A stretch of DNA of 64,000 nucleotides, from assembly GCA_966212235.1 (NCBI GenBank), contig CBIHPP010000020.1:1-64000 (forward strand), read 5' to 3'. Numbering within the stretch: position 1 is the first letter of the stretch; each line of letters opens with the position of its first letter. The stretch comes from Niastella sp966212235. GTDB taxonomy: Bacteria > Bacteroidota > Bacteroidia > Chitinophagales > Chitinophagaceae. Below are positions 32,793-42,049 of the stretch, in pieces. The notes under the pieces are model-generated. The model was not told the origin of the DNA. It made no database searches and saw only the letters and a program-made list of their open reading frames with translations. The position numbers and the translations under genes are program-made.

Positions 32793-33143
32793 ATGAAGAA
32801 AATGCCTGGCCTGGTAACTTGTATCGTGTTAACAGTAATACTGGTAAATGCCTGTAAAAAAGATAGCGAAAATGAACCACCTGTCGATTGCAGCACCATT
32901 ACTACAACGTTCTCAGGCACTGTAAGTCCTTTAATGAAGTCGAGTTGTGCAAAACCCGATTGCCATGCAAGCGGAAGCACCAATGGCCCGGGCGCCCTTA
33001 CCAATTATACACAGATTTTCAATGCCCGGGCACAAATCCGGGGAGTTGTAGCAAGTGGTGAAATGCCACAGGACGCAACTTTCTCCGCACAACAAAAAGC
33101 CATTATTACCTGCTGGATCGATGCCGGTGCACCTAACAATTAA
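32793..33143 (+). CDS. small lipoprotein with a CX4CH haem-like motif
   Basis: 116 residues. The lipoprotein signal (MKKMPGLVTCIVLTVILVNAC, Cys21) is followed by a domain like short cytochrome-c-type proteins of Bacteroidota: VSPLMKSSCAKPDCHASGSTNGPG, then GEMPQDATFSAQQKAIITCWIDAGAPNN. The Cys pair with His reads CAKPDCH, i.e. CX4CH rather than CXXCH. The MP segment before the last helix could supply the distal Met. Haem attachment is plausible but unproven. The gene stands 230 bp downstream of the LytTR gene and is followed 142 bp later by a terminator. Confidence 0.78.
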   Translation: MKKMPGLVTCIVLTVILVNACKKDSENEPPVDCSTITTTFSGTVSPLMKSSCAKPDCHASGSTNGPGALTNYTQIFNARAQIRGVVASGEMPQDATFSAQQKAIITCWIDAGAPNN

Positions 33144-33687
33144 CAATTGGGTGTTAAACAGACTGGCAGAATGAGTAGCGAAATAAAAAATGGCCATACA
33201 CACAATGATCACTGCCAAACATCGTCAAATTATAACTAAGATATTATTGTAACGAGTTTTTCATGGGTGTTACTTTTAAAGTGCAAAGCCCTGTTTCTAC
33301 AGGGCTTTTTTATGCCCTTATTTGTTAGAAAACGGGCAAATAAGGCAGGGTCTTTCAAGCTTCAATACCATCTTCAAAAAAATAGGCGCCAAATTTGCCT
33401 TATTATTAAACTTCCACCTGAAACCTCCTTCCTACATTATTACAAGGCGAAAACAGCAAATGCGAACAATTGCTGCTTGAATTATTGAACGGTATTTTTT
33501 AGAAGATATATTGCTGATAACCAATTCTGTTTTTTATTTAACAAATCGTATTCACATACTTCCAACTTATTTACGTTTAAACTATAACTATAGATCTCAA
33601 TTTCTACTTTACATCAATTATTTCTTATCATCCAATAACAAAACTGTTCATTCATGGCCTCTTTCTACTTGATTAAACATCCATTAC
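33144..33687. other. 544-bp intergenic stretch with a terminator, otherwise no gene seen
   Basis: No credible reading frame is seen. An 11-nt word GTAACGAGTTT followed by TT occurs at about 33249 and again at about 39346 before the subtilase gene. The terminator at 33285-33311 divides the stretch; the remainder before 33688 is AT-rich and probably holds the promoter of the outer-membrane protein gene. Confidence 0.5.
33285..33311 (+). terminator. rho-independent terminator
   Basis: The stem AAAGCCCTG with CAGGGCTTT has a short loop and is followed by T. It is a strong plus-strand terminator, the likely end of the 32793 transcript. Confidence 0.85.
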
Positions 33688-34443
33688 ATGAAAGTGTTTT
33701 CCAGAAAGGCCATTGCAATTTCCCTTGTATTATGTTGTTATTTTAGTTCGGTACATGCACAAATAAATGTTCCCAAACACGAAATAGGTTTTAGTGCCGG
33801 CATGTTCGTTTACCAGGGCGATCTAACACCCGAAGCTGCAGGTGCATTTAAAACACCTGGGTTTGCGATCAATCTTTTTTATAACCGCATCCTTTCCCGG
33901 TTCTTTTCATTGCGCACCAACCTGGCCCATGGTAACTTAATGGCAGGTGATGACAATTATGATAACCCCGCATGGCGCAAGCAACGGAATTTCAAATTCA
34001 CTGCCCGAAATACCGAAATTTCTGAACTGCTGGTATGGAATATTTTAGGTAATAACTACGGCGATAAAAAAATTATATCTCCTTATATTTTCGGCGGGGT
34101 TGGATTGAGTTCATTACGCATCAACCGAGACTGGAGCCAGATCAACTATGATTATTTTGCCGGCGAACCATCGCTCATCGAAGGATTAGCCGAAGACACC
34201 CTGCATTCGTTACCCGGCACCATACCTGTTATTCCTGTAGGCGGCGGTGTACGATATGCTATTTCCAATAAACTGTCTATTATGGCGGAAGCTTCGTACC
34301 GGTTCACTTTTTCCGATTATATTGATGGTTTCAGCAAGTCTGTCAACCCTGACAAGTATGATCATTACGCGAATTATTCTATCGGCTTAATATACACTTT
34401 TGGAAAAAAGAATTCGCTCGACTGCCCCATCATGCGGTATTGA
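33688..34443 (+). CDS. outer membrane beta-barrel protein (DUF6089-like)
   Basis: 251 residues. The signal peptide (about 1-24, ending SVHAQ) is followed by an eight-strand-like barrel: alternating aromatic and polar strands, for example HEIGFSAGMFVYQGDLTP, ISPYIFGGVGLSSL, ISNKLSIMAEASYRFTFSDYIDGF and HYANYSIGLIYTFG. It ends in CPIMRY. The layout matches a second protein at 61128-61982 (ends CPATRF). Such barrels are common Bacteroidota surface proteins of unknown role. It is monocistronic, with a terminator shared with the convergent L,D-transpeptidase-like gene. Confidence 0.85.
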   Translation: MKVFSRKAIAISLVLCCYFSSVHAQINVPKHEIGFSAGMFVYQGDLTPEAAGAFKTPGFAINLFYNRILSRFFSLRTNLAHGNLMAGDDNYDNPAWRKQRNFKFTARNTEISELLVWNILGNNYGDKKIISPYIFGGVGLSSLRINRDWSQINYDYFAGEPSLIEGLAEDTLHSLPGTIPVIPVGGGVRYAISNKLSIMAEASYRFTFSDYIDGFSKSVNPDKYDHYANYSIGLIYTFGKKNSLDCPIMRY

Positions 34444-34488
34444 TAAAGGCATTTTTAGTGAAGAGTACCTTTCACTATTTGAAAAACC

Positions 34489-34516
34489 AAAAGATTGACG
34501 GGTTAGTCAATCTTTT
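34489..34516. terminator. bidirectional terminator
   Basis: A perfect 11-bp stem, AAAAGATTGAC with GTCAATCTTTT, 6-nt loop. It lies between convergent genes ending at 34443 and 34541. Confidence 0.85.
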
Positions 34517-34540
34517 CTTATTATGGCTGATACAATATTA

Positions 34541-35338
34541 TTAACCGGTAATGGGTTGTTGTATTCCCGGCACATTTAACAATCTGGAATGAGAAATATA
34601 AAACGAGTCGGGGCTGTATAAGAATAAGCAACTGCCATCTTTTATAGTATTGATGATCGCTTTATGTAAAGATGGCGGCACGGCCGGGCATCCTAAACTG
34701 CGCCCTATAAAGCCTTTCTTTTTTATAACTTTTTCATTGACATAATTAGCGGCATGCATTACTATACTTCTGTCATAAGCATTGTCATTTATACCTGCCT
34801 CTTTTCCGTCGAGCCGTAATGAAAAGCCATGTTCGCCTGAATAGGTACTGCCAGTTACATAAAAACCAAGGCTGCTTTTAAAGCTGTTTACATCATTCGA
34901 GAATTCCGTGGCCATTTCCTGGCCAGAATTTCTGCCATGCGAAACAAACGTGTTAAATAACAACTTACCCAACGTGACATCTATAATAAATAACCTCTTT
35001 TTTGAAGAGGGTAAACTAAAATCTACAATGGAAAGAATATGGTTATTACTCACTGCACCATTTGAAACAAGGTCCATATAGCCCTGTATCGCATAATTAA
35101 ATGCGTTCTGTGAAAGACCCAGACTGTCTAAATTCATTTGATCATATAAAACACCAAAACGGTTAACAGCATTCAGGGTATCAGGCTGGCTGGCTGAATC
35201 CTTCACAACAATAGCTGTATTGGGTTTTTTATTCTTTAGATAATCTGCTGCAGGTGCTGCAAACATGAAGCAAACTACTACAAGTAGTAAAAGCGGAAAG
35301 ATTAAAATTCTAAGTTTGGGATAGTTAGATTTAGGCAT
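34541..35338 (-). CDS. murein L,D-transpeptidase catalytic-domain family protein (paralog 1)
   Basis: 265 residues. One N-terminal hydrophobic segment (ILIFPLLLLVVVCFMFAAPA, about 10-30) anchors or exports it. The catalytic module carries GRNSGQ, SSLGFYVTGSTYSGEHG, then VMHAANYV with its His and IGRSLGCPAVP with the catalytic-type Cys. YkuD-like enzymes cross-link or tether peptidoglycan through a Cys-His pair; this branch lacks a LysM or other wall-binding domain. A homologue with the same layout is at 49976-50758. It stands alone. Confidence 0.88.
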   Translation of the reverse strand: MPKSNYPKLRILIFPLLLLVVVCFMFAAPAADYLKNKKPNTAIVVKDSASQPDTLNAVNRFGVLYDQMNLDSLGLSQNAFNYAIQGYMDLVSNGAVSNNHILSIVDFSLPSSKKRLFIIDVTLGKLLFNTFVSHGRNSGQEMATEFSNDVNSFKSSLGFYVTGSTYSGEHGFSLRLDGKEAGINDNAYDRSIVMHAANYVNEKVIKKKGFIGRSLGCPAVPPSLHKAIINTIKDGSCLFLYSPDSFYISHSRLLNVPGIQQPITG

Positions 35339-35475
35339 TCACTTCTTTTTTAGCTTATTAACGTCCTTGCTATTTATTAAAAAATCAATTACACCTTTAT
35401 AACAGCAAAGGGCGCTAGCTGTTTGCCAAAACAAGGCATTAAGTAAACTTTAACACTAATATGAATCGATGTTGC

Positions 35476-36477
35476 CTAACGAGGTAAACCAGTCTCGCTA
35501 TTCTTCATTTTAGCCTCCTGACGGGCCTTTCTTTTAAAAAATCCACGGAATAAAAAATTGTGTTGCAGCGCCTCCAGATCCTCATCCAATTTCTGGCTTC
35601 CGGAGTTCAGGTTTCCGATAATGTTTTTTATCTGTTCGGCAGTTTCTTTATCATTCATTAACAAACCAATCGTATTATCGCTGGTGTTCAGCTGATCGCT
35701 GACTGTTTTTAAATTAGCTGTAAATGTATGGGTCGCATTAGCAGCATCGTTGATCTGTTTTACGGCAGCCTGCAAATTCGACATGATGATAGTATCATGT
35801 ACGAGTCCATTAGCCAGGCTACCCGGCTTTTCTAATTGTGCAGTATATGCTGCAATGCGACTGCTTAACCGTTCGCTGTTGCGGGCAGCCATTTGCAGAT
35901 TGAGTGCCGTACTTTCCAGGCTCTTGTATAAAGTGGCATCAGTGAGCAATGCCCCGGCCGTGCCTTCACCGTTTACCAGGCGGTTGCTTACTGTTTTAAA
36001 ATCGGTGGTAATGGCTACCAGGTTCTCATTGTTCTTTTGCAGGGTGACCATCATTTCATCGGTGCTCAGGGTTTTTTCAACCTGCAAATGTTCGCCGCCA
36101 TCAATAGGACCTGCCTGTGGGGTACCGCCATATATAACTACCAGTTTATTGCCAATAAATCCTTCGGCGCCTACTTTGGCCTTGGCATCTTTTCGAATAA
36201 ACTCCTGTGCTTTTCTTTCAATATGCATAGTTACTTTTATCTGCGAATTGCCATTAAATTCCACCGTTTTTACGGTACCTACTTTAACTCCCGAAAACCA
36301 AACATTATCTCCTTTTTGCAGGCCATTCACATTATCAAAAACAGCCTGTATATTAATGGAAGGCACAAATGACTTTTTCTGTCCGCCCAATGTAAAAATG
36401 CCTACCAGTAAAATCAGCAGGCCTATTGTTACAAACAGGCCTACTATTACAGTTCGTTTATTTTTCTCCGTGTTCAT
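35476..36477 (-). CDS. mlaD: MCE-domain lipid transporter subunit (MlaD-like)
   Basis: 333 residues. One N-terminal membrane span (TVIVGLFVTIGLLILLVGIFTLG, about 9-31) precedes an MCE domain (about 38-118, INIQAVFDNVNGLQKGDNVWFSGVKVGTV). A long alpha-helical region follows, rich in Asn, Thr and Leu (about 150-310). These helices may form the needle-like tunnel seen in other MCE proteins. It binds lipids in the periplasm and works with the ATPase and permease encoded just upstream (gap 21 bp from mlaF). The operon order is mlaE-mlaF-mlaD. MlaB and MlaC are not present. Confidence 0.9.
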   Translation of the reverse strand: MNTEKNKRTVIVGLFVTIGLLILLVGIFTLGGQKKSFVPSINIQAVFDNVNGLQKGDNVWFSGVKVGTVKTVEFNGNSQIKVTMHIERKAQEFIRKDAKAKVGAEGFIGNKLVVIYGGTPQAGPIDGGEHLQVEKTLSTDEMMVTLQKNNENLVAITTDFKTVSNRLVNGEGTAGALLTDATLYKSLESTALNLQMAARNSERLSSRIAAYTAQLEKPGSLANGLVHDTIIMSNLQAAVKQINDAANATHTFTANLKTVSDQLNTSDNTIGLLMNDKETAEQIKNIIGNLNSGSQKLDEDLEALQHNFLFRGFFKRKARQEAKMKNSETGLPR

Positions 36478-36498
36478 CAGTAAATATTTTATTGGAAA

Positions 36499-37272
36499 TC
36501 AGGTAATAAAATTGTAATCGTAAAAACTTTTTAACCGTTCATCGCTGCTTGAGAAAACCTCCTCAAAGGACCCTTCCTTCAAAAACTGGCCATCCAGTAA
36601 AACCGCCATGCGATCACCGGTTGCTTTGGCGCAGGTAAGATCATGTGTAATAATGATAGAGCTGGTATTATATCTTTTTTGCACCTCGTTGATCAGGTCA
36701 TTTATTTCCATGCTGGTAATAGGATCGAGGCCCGCGGTAGGTTCATCATATAACATGATAGCCGGCTGCATGATCAATGTGCGGGCAATGCCTATGCGTT
36801 TGCGCTGCCCACCCGATAATTCGGCCGGCCACTGGTTAATGGTTTGTGATAAGCCAACGGCCTCCAGTGCTTTTTCTACCGCCTGGGTAACCTGTGCAAC
36901 GCTTAAATGTTTTGAATTCCGCAACAAGGGGAATTCCAGGTTTTCGCGCACCGTCATACTATCGTACAGGGCACTGCTTTGGAAAGAAAATCCAATGCGT
37001 AAGCGAAGTTGTTCAAGCTGACGAAAGTTAATGGTTGCCACCTCATTTCCCAATACATTTACCGAACCTTTATCGGGTTTTAACAAGCCGGCAATAATTT
37101 TTATCAGCACCGATTTACCGGTCCCGGATCTGCCCAGCACTACTACATTTTCACCCTGGTAAATATCAAGATCAATGCCGCGTAGTACATGGTTTTGTCC
37201 AAATGATTTGTGCAAATCACGTATAACAATAACCTGCTTTGTTCTGTCGATATGTTTTTCCTGTTTTTCCAT
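36499..37272 (-). CDS. mlaF: ABC transporter ATPase (MlaF-like)
   Basis: 257 residues. Walker A GRSGTGKS (about 52-59), ABC signature LSGGQRKRIGIART (about 150), Walker B IMLYDEPTAGLDP and switch His in IITHDL. MlaF ATPases power phospholipid traffic between inner and outer membranes. Its ATG overlaps the mlaE stop (TAATG), so translation is coupled. The C-terminus is short, with no extra domain. Confidence 0.94.
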   Translation of the reverse strand: MEKQEKHIDRTKQVIVIRDLHKSFGQNHVLRGIDLDIYQGENVVVLGRSGTGKSVLIKIIAGLLKPDKGSVNVLGNEVATINFRQLEQLRLRIGFSFQSSALYDSMTVRENLEFPLLRNSKHLSVAQVTQAVEKALEAVGLSQTINQWPAELSGGQRKRIGIARTLIMQPAIMLYDEPTAGLDPITSMEINDLINEVQKRYNTSSIIITHDLTCAKATGDRMAVLLDGQFLKEGSFEEVFSSSDERLKSFYDYNFIT

Positions 37273-38087
37273 TAGGTAGCCCTGAACCAGTTAGTGATCT
37301 GTACAACAATTATCTCTTCAATGAATATCAGGAACATGGCCATTACCACCGATGTATTGGCGGCGCGCCCAACGCCCTGTGTGCCTTGTGTGGCATTATA
37401 GCCCTGGTAACAACTCACGATGCCGATGGTAAAACCAAACAAAACTGATTTTAATACCGATGAATAAATATCCAGGAAATTTATGCTGTGAAAACCGTTC
37501 TCAATAAATGAAACAAAGCTGGTTTGTTCATTGGCATGCACGTTTACAAAAGCACCCAGCAAAGCAAGCAGCGCCATATACAACATTAATAACGGCATCA
37601 TGCAGGTGGTAGCCAATACACGGGTAGCAACCAGAAATTTAAACGGGTTGGTTGCCGATACTTCCATGGCATCTATTTGTTCGGTCACTTTCATAGAGCC
37701 CAGTTCGGCGCCAATGTTCGAACCAACTTTTCCGGCAGTGATCAACCCGGTTACCAATGGAGCAAGCGCGCGGATGATAGCAATAGCGACCAAAGAAGGT
37801 AACCAGGAAGTAGCCCCGAATTCTGATAGTGATGGACGGCTCTGTTTTGTAAATACAATACCCGTTATAAATCCGGTCAGTGTTATTAAGGGCAAAGATT
37901 TTACGCCTACCATATAACACTGCCTGATAATTTCTTTAAACTCGTACGGCGGTAAAAACAAGGTTTTGAAAAAGCGTGCAAGAAACTGTCCGAAAGCATA
38001 TACATCGAGGAAGAATGCATCCAGCTTCTGGGAGATGATATATCTGCGGGGCTGTTTCTGTTTTAACTTCATGGATGCATCATGCAT
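37272..38087 (-). CDS. mlaE: ABC transporter permease (MlaE-like)
   Basis: 271 residues, MlaE/YrbE fold. An amphipathic N-terminal region (about 20-55) precedes five hydrophobic spans. Family blocks are SLPLITLTGFITGIVFTKQ, ALAPLVTGLITAGKVGSNIGAELGSMKVTEQIDAMEVSA (the conserved EQIDA/E-S motif) and FGFTIGIVSCYQGYN. It forms the membrane channel of the MCE lipid transporter. ATG 38087 or the ATG five codons on are both possible. It is first in a three-gene operon. Confidence 0.93.
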   Translation of the reverse strand: MHDASMKLKQKQPRRYIISQKLDAFFLDVYAFGQFLARFFKTLFLPPYEFKEIIRQCYMVGVKSLPLITLTGFITGIVFTKQSRPSLSEFGATSWLPSLVAIAIIRALAPLVTGLITAGKVGSNIGAELGSMKVTEQIDAMEVSATNPFKFLVATRVLATTCMMPLLMLYMALLALLGAFVNVHANEQTSFVSFIENGFHSINFLDIYSSVLKSVLFGFTIGIVSCYQGYNATQGTQGVGRAANTSVVMAMFLIFIEEIIVVQITNWFRAT

Positions 38088-38153
38088 CGAAATTTAGAAC
38101 CAGCTTTGTTGGGCAACAATTTCCCCAGGATGAAGATTATCAGGTGTTAGCCC

Positions 38154-39323
38154 TTACTTATGGGCAATAGGATCGGCTGTACCATCGGGATCGTTTTTGG
38201 CGGTGCCTGAAGCGGTTATGCTGGTTCCTTTGAGTAATAACAAGCCCGCTACATGTGGCGCTGCCATGGAAGTGCCGCTGAAGATGGCATATTTTCCATT
38301 CAAATAAGTAGACGTAATACGTACGCCGGGTGCAGCGAAATCAACCGCATCATTTCCGTAGTTTGAGAAAGAAGCAAAATTATCCAGGCTATCTACGGCA
38401 GAAACGGTGTATATATTCGTTGCATTGGCCCTGCCGGGTGAAAAATTTATAGCAGGTTTATGATCATTACCGGCAGCAATGGCTATAAAAATACCTTTGG
38501 CTGCTGTATTTTTTACCTGTTGATCGAGAATGGCAGACACCTCATCTTCACCGAGGCTCATATTCACCACATCACCTGCTTTGGCATTGCTGTTTACATA
38601 CGACAAAGCCTGTACAATGGATGACAGCAGCCCTTCGCCATCTTTATCAAACACGCGTAAAGCCACCAAACTGGCGCCGGAAGCTACACCCAGCACACCT
38701 ACCGAATTATTCTTTGCGCCGATAATACCGGCCACATGGGTGCCATGTCCATTTTCATCGGCTGCAGAGGTAACACCGCTTATAAACGACTTGCTTCGGG
38801 TAGCATCTGCATTCAGATCGGGATGTGTAAAATCGATGCCTGAATCAATGATCCAGGCTGTTTTGCCAGTACCATCGCCATAGCCAACGCGGGCCACATT
38901 CCAGGTAATTAATTTTGGTTCAACAACCTGGAAGCAGGAACCATAGGCAATAATACGATCCTGTTCTATCAGGCTGATGGCTGTATCCAATTTCAGCCGT
39001 TGTAGTTCTATGGGCGATAAACGGGCAATACAACCACCTGTAGCACCTGTAAAGGTTTGCCGCAAAGCAGTAGTACTGATCTTGTTACGTGCAAACAAGG
39101 TATTGGTAAAAGAAGCCGTGCGGGCGCTGGTGGTTAAATTGGCGTTGGCGGCAGTTCTGTAAGCTATTATGTACTGGCCATCGACCAATGTTCCACTTCC
39201 GGCACTTTGTTGCACCACACAATTGTCAGTGGATGTGTCCACAGAATCATTATCTTTTTTACGGCAGGCTGCAAATAGCAGCAGACCGATGACAACTGTA
39301 CTGGTTATAGATTTTATATACAT
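38154..39323 (-). CDS. S8 subtilisin-family serine protease, lipoprotein
   Basis: 389 residues. Signal MYIKSITSTVVIGLLLFAAC with lipid Cys20, then an inhibitor-I9-like propeptide (about 45-125, YIIAYRTAANANL..., AISLIEQDRI). The catalytic domain follows: Asp160 in WIIDSGIDFTHPD, His193 in GHGTHVAG and Ser352 in SGTSMAAPHVAG. The triad is complete, with the usual spacing. The C-terminal tail is only about 30 residues, so there is no T9SS sorting domain and the protein is probably membrane-tethered. The neighbours are unrelated. The 5' flank carries a GTAACGAGTTTTT word also present at 33249. Confidence 0.94.
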   Translation of the reverse strand: MYIKSITSTVVIGLLLFAACRKKDNDSVDTSTDNCVVQQSAGSGTLVDGQYIIAYRTAANANLTTSARTASFTNTLFARNKISTTALRQTFTGATGGCIARLSPIELQRLKLDTAISLIEQDRIIAYGSCFQVVEPKLITWNVARVGYGDGTGKTAWIIDSGIDFTHPDLNADATRSKSFISGVTSAADENGHGTHVAGIIGAKNNSVGVLGVASGASLVALRVFDKDGEGLLSSIVQALSYVNSNAKAGDVVNMSLGEDEVSAILDQQVKNTAAKGIFIAIAAGNDHKPAINFSPGRANATNIYTVSAVDSLDNFASFSNYGNDAVDFAAPGVRITSTYLNGKYAIFSGTSMAAPHVAGLLLLKGTSITASGTAKNDPDGTADPIAHK

Positions 39324-39537
39324 TGAGAATGGCCTCCGGACTATAGTAACGAGTTTTTATGCGATTTGGCTGGGTGTTGATAGTTCCTTTAACAAGTTTT
39401 TAAACTTTATGGTCGGGGGTGTAAAGGCAAATAATGAACCAATCGGGGTGAATAGGCCTGTTTTTGTGGAAAGAATAATGAAATAATAAGTGAAAATGAT
39501 TAGCCGTAGCCCTTGTCTAACTTTTTGCGCCGATTGC

Positions 39538-40065
39538 TTATTTAATGGAATTTATTAGTACCCCGAGAATCGACTGCAAGGCTTCCCTGGTGGCAACATC
39601 TGACAATTCGCCCTTTTCATTGAGTTTTGAACGAACAAAAGGGATTAATAAAGAACCGCCATCAGGAATGTTGGCCGACAGGGCTGTAAAGATCTGTAGC
39701 CAGGCTGTATGGGCTTTATCACCACCCATGGCTGCAGTTACCAGGGCCAAAGGCTTATTAACCAGCTCGCCAGAACCCACGGTCCAATCCATGGCATTTT
39801 TTAAAGCTCCGGGAATACCAAAGGCATATTCGGGCGAACAAATAAAAACACCATCTGCCTCTGCCAGCAGGCGGCGCCAGGCAATAACGGGTTCCGGAGC
39901 TTCCAAACTATCATCAAATGCTGGCAAGGTTGCCATATCCTGGTAAATAGTAAATGTTATATGTTGCGGGACCCATTTTTGAATTTCCTTTAAAATAAGC
40001 GTGTTGGAAGAGTTGGAACGCAAGCTTCCCGACACGGCCAGTATGGTGCGTTTTTTATCCTGCAT
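39538..40065 (-). CDS. NAD(P)H-dependent FMN reductase
   Basis: 175 residues, flavodoxin-like fold of the NADPH-dependent FMN reductase family. The phosphate loop GSLRSNSSNTLI is at about 14-25, and the flavin-contact motif SPEYAFGIPGALKNAMDW is near 80. These enzymes supply reduced flavin or reduce quinones and azo compounds. ATG 40065 is chosen over the TTG one codon earlier. It lies 14 bp downstream of the DUF2264 gene and is likely co-transcribed with it. Confidence 0.9.
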   Translation of the reverse strand: MQDKKRTILAVSGSLRSNSSNTLILKEIQKWVPQHITFTIYQDMATLPAFDDSLEAPEPVIAWRRLLAEADGVFICSPEYAFGIPGALKNAMDWTVGSGELVNKPLALVTAAMGGDKAHTAWLQIFTALSANIPDGGSLLIPFVRSKLNEKGELSDVATREALQSILGVLINSIK

Positions 40066-40079
40066 CAAATAGTCTTCTT

Positions 40080-41303
40080 TTAGTTTTCAATTGCATGATC
40101 GATGGGGATCTCTTCTCCTTTCCATGCTTTTTTAGCCGTCCAGTCGGCATCGGCTTCTTTCCAGAATGGATCTGTTGGCGGCAGGCCCAGGATCAAAAAG
40201 GCCTCTGAGCATAAATACAGGCTGCCGGTTGAAATATACGGCTCGCCAACACCAGGCTGATGCCCCACCAATCCTATTCGCAACCACCCTTCTTTATCAA
40301 AAGTGCCGGGCGCCTCTATTTGTCTTTTTACAACCTCATACAATGCGCAACGTACCTGTTGCGGCAACACATCACGGGGCAATTGATGCATCAGGGCAAC
40401 CTTCGATAACAATTGAAATGCACCAAACCGGTAAGCCAGCGACCGGCCAATGGGTGGATACGTTCCTTCCGGCGAGATCATTCGTTCCTGCACAGCTGCA
40501 TACCGGCGGGCGCGATTCAATTCCAGTTCATATGTTCTATTTTCTTTCTCACCGCTATTAATGAGCGTTTGCAATACCTCCAAAAACATAGGTTGTATCA
40601 CGAAGCTGTTGTAATAATCCCAGTGAAAACTAGCGCCATCGCCATAGGCGCCATCGCCTTTATACCATTGCAAATGCTGCTGAACGGCATAGTCTATTCG
40701 CATTTTATCGCAGCTTCCTTCAAACTGCAACAGGGCCGCTTCTACCATGGCGCTGAAAAAAAGCCAGTTACTATGGCCTGGTGTTATCACACGTGATGAT
40801 TTAAGAGCCTCCAATACATTTTTCTTTGTTTTAGTATCGAGCCGGCCCCATATCTGATTGGGTGCACGTAACAGGGCCTGCGACAAAAACGCCGCATCTA
40901 CCAGGGCCTGGCCGCCTTTATTAAAATTCATGTAATCGGGCGCCGTGGGATCGGTGGCGTTACGAACCCCAATGACCGAGAGATCAATATATTTTTTTCG
41001 CAATTTCCCTTCCGTAGTGCTATCCGGACCCAGTTCCAGCCAGGGCGCCATACCTGCCAGTAAACGACCAAATGCTTCGAGGTACGTATAATTTTGCCGG
41101 TCGTTTTGTTTTGCCTCTACCGGCATTTTCTTTTTAAGTTCATTTTTGCTGAGGGCTGTTAAAACAGGATCGGCAATTCGTATGATGGATTGTACAAAGT
41201 AATCACGGTGTACTGCACCATTTGAAGTTTTATTTACTTGTGCATGCAGGTATACCGGCAACAGCAATGATACCATGAACAGGTGTTTCGAAACTTTTTT
41301 CAT
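40080..41303 (-). CDS. DUF2264 domain-containing secreted protein
   Basis: 407 residues. Signal peptide (MKKVSKHLFMVSLLLPVYLHAQ) followed by a DUF2264 all-alpha toroid domain over the rest: YLEAFGRLLAGMAPWLELG near 70 and GDGAYGDGASFHWDYYNSFVIQP near 205, LPPIGRSLAYRFGAF-like block near 285. The domain is linked to polysaccharide or uronic-acid degradation in other Bacteroidota; no activity is assigned here. ATG 41303 gives a clean signal peptide; the longer reading adds 14 residues. No SusC/SusD pair is nearby. Confidence 0.86.
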   Translation of the reverse strand: MKKVSKHLFMVSLLLPVYLHAQVNKTSNGAVHRDYFVQSIIRIADPVLTALSKNELKKKMPVEAKQNDRQNYTYLEAFGRLLAGMAPWLELGPDSTTEGKLRKKYIDLSVIGVRNATDPTAPDYMNFNKGGQALVDAAFLSQALLRAPNQIWGRLDTKTKKNVLEALKSSRVITPGHSNWLFFSAMVEAALLQFEGSCDKMRIDYAVQQHLQWYKGDGAYGDGASFHWDYYNSFVIQPMFLEVLQTLINSGEKENRTYELELNRARRYAAVQERMISPEGTYPPIGRSLAYRFGAFQLLSKVALMHQLPRDVLPQQVRCALYEVVKRQIEAPGTFDKEGWLRIGLVGHQPGVGEPYISTGSLYLCSEAFLILGLPPTDPFWKEADADWTAKKAWKGEEIPIDHAIEN

Positions 41304-41328
41304 TTGATCCATTAATCGTTGGTTAAGT

Positions 41329-41358
41329 CTGCCGGTAGCTGACAATCGTTACCGGCAG
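41329..41358 (-). promoter_or_regulatory. hairpin and PaaR-operator-like sequence before the DUF2264 gene
   Basis: CTGCCGGTA (41329-41337) and TACCGGCAG (41350-41358) form a perfect 9-bp stem. Its loop region GCTGACAATCGTTACCG (41338-41354) matches the paa operator at 15 of 17 bases but has lost the outer symmetry. It lies 26-55 bases upstream of the start, so it could act as an operator or a leader hairpin. Confidence 0.4.
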
Positions 41359-41581
41359 TATAGTAAGTTTGAAGATACATGTTTCAGGGACAAATTCTTT
41401 CAGTTCGCCTGCTTGCTGCAAACTTTGGATCATACAAAAAGAAAATATTGTATATTATGTAATGCAAAACCAGGCTGGCCCTAAGTTGCAGAAAATACGA
41501 TTCTTTAATCCGGATTAAAATAATTTTTAAGCGGAAAAATACCCTTTAAAAGTGGTATTTTTATTAACTATTAACAACCCG

Positions 41582-42001
41582 ATGAACAAAACAAAAACCC
41601 TTTTCATAATAGATGATGATGAAGACGACCAGTTATTTCTTAACGAAGCCATGAAGGATCTTAAAATTCCTTTCGAATGTTATTATGCCAACAATGGAGA
41701 GGCGGCATTAAGGCAATTAAAAGAAGAAATAATACCGGTGCCTGATTTTATTTTCCTCGATCTGAATATGCCAAGATTAAATGGCAAAGAATGTCTTATT
41801 GAAATAAAGAAACTTCCCAAATATTCAAAGGTTCCACTTATTATCTACACAACCAGCTCCAATCAAAAAGACAAACAGGAAATTATGCAGTTAGGCGCAC
41901 ACTATTTTTTAACCAAGCCTACCCGCATCAGTGAACTATGCAATTGCCTGATGAACGTATTTTCGATGGATTGGAAACAGGTGGCCGGAAAAGTAAACTA
42001 A
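41582..42001 (+). CDS. single-domain response regulator (CheY/Rcp1-like)
   Basis: 139 residues consisting of a receiver domain only: acidic cluster IIDDDEDDQLFLNEA at 8-22, phospho-acceptor Asp in FIFLDLNMPRLNG (about 62) and Lys in FLTKPT. The DDDEDD type is typical of Rcp1-like regulators that pair with bacteriophytochrome or hybrid kinases. ATG 41582 replaces a GTG ten codons earlier. No kinase is adjacent. It could in theory receive phosphate from the HPt kinase at 3750, but nothing in the sequence shows this. Confidence 0.92.
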   Translation: MNKTKTLFIIDDDEDDQLFLNEAMKDLKIPFECYYANNGEAALRQLKEEIIPVPDFIFLDLNMPRLNGKECLIEIKKLPKYSKVPLIIYTTSSNQKDKQEIMQLGAHYFLTKPTRISELCNCLMNVFSMDWKQVAGKVN

Positions 42002-42049
42002 CAATTGGTTCCGGTGCACCGCTTTACCAAAGTGATCTCATTTAGTTAC

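Noticed and set aside
33267..33488. 73-codon plus-strand reading after the cytochrome-like gene
   Set aside because: It contains the terminator hairpin in its first codons and has no recognisable features.
37239..37448. 69-codon plus-strand reading inside mlaE/mlaF
   Set aside because: Opposite-strand shadow of two well-supported genes.
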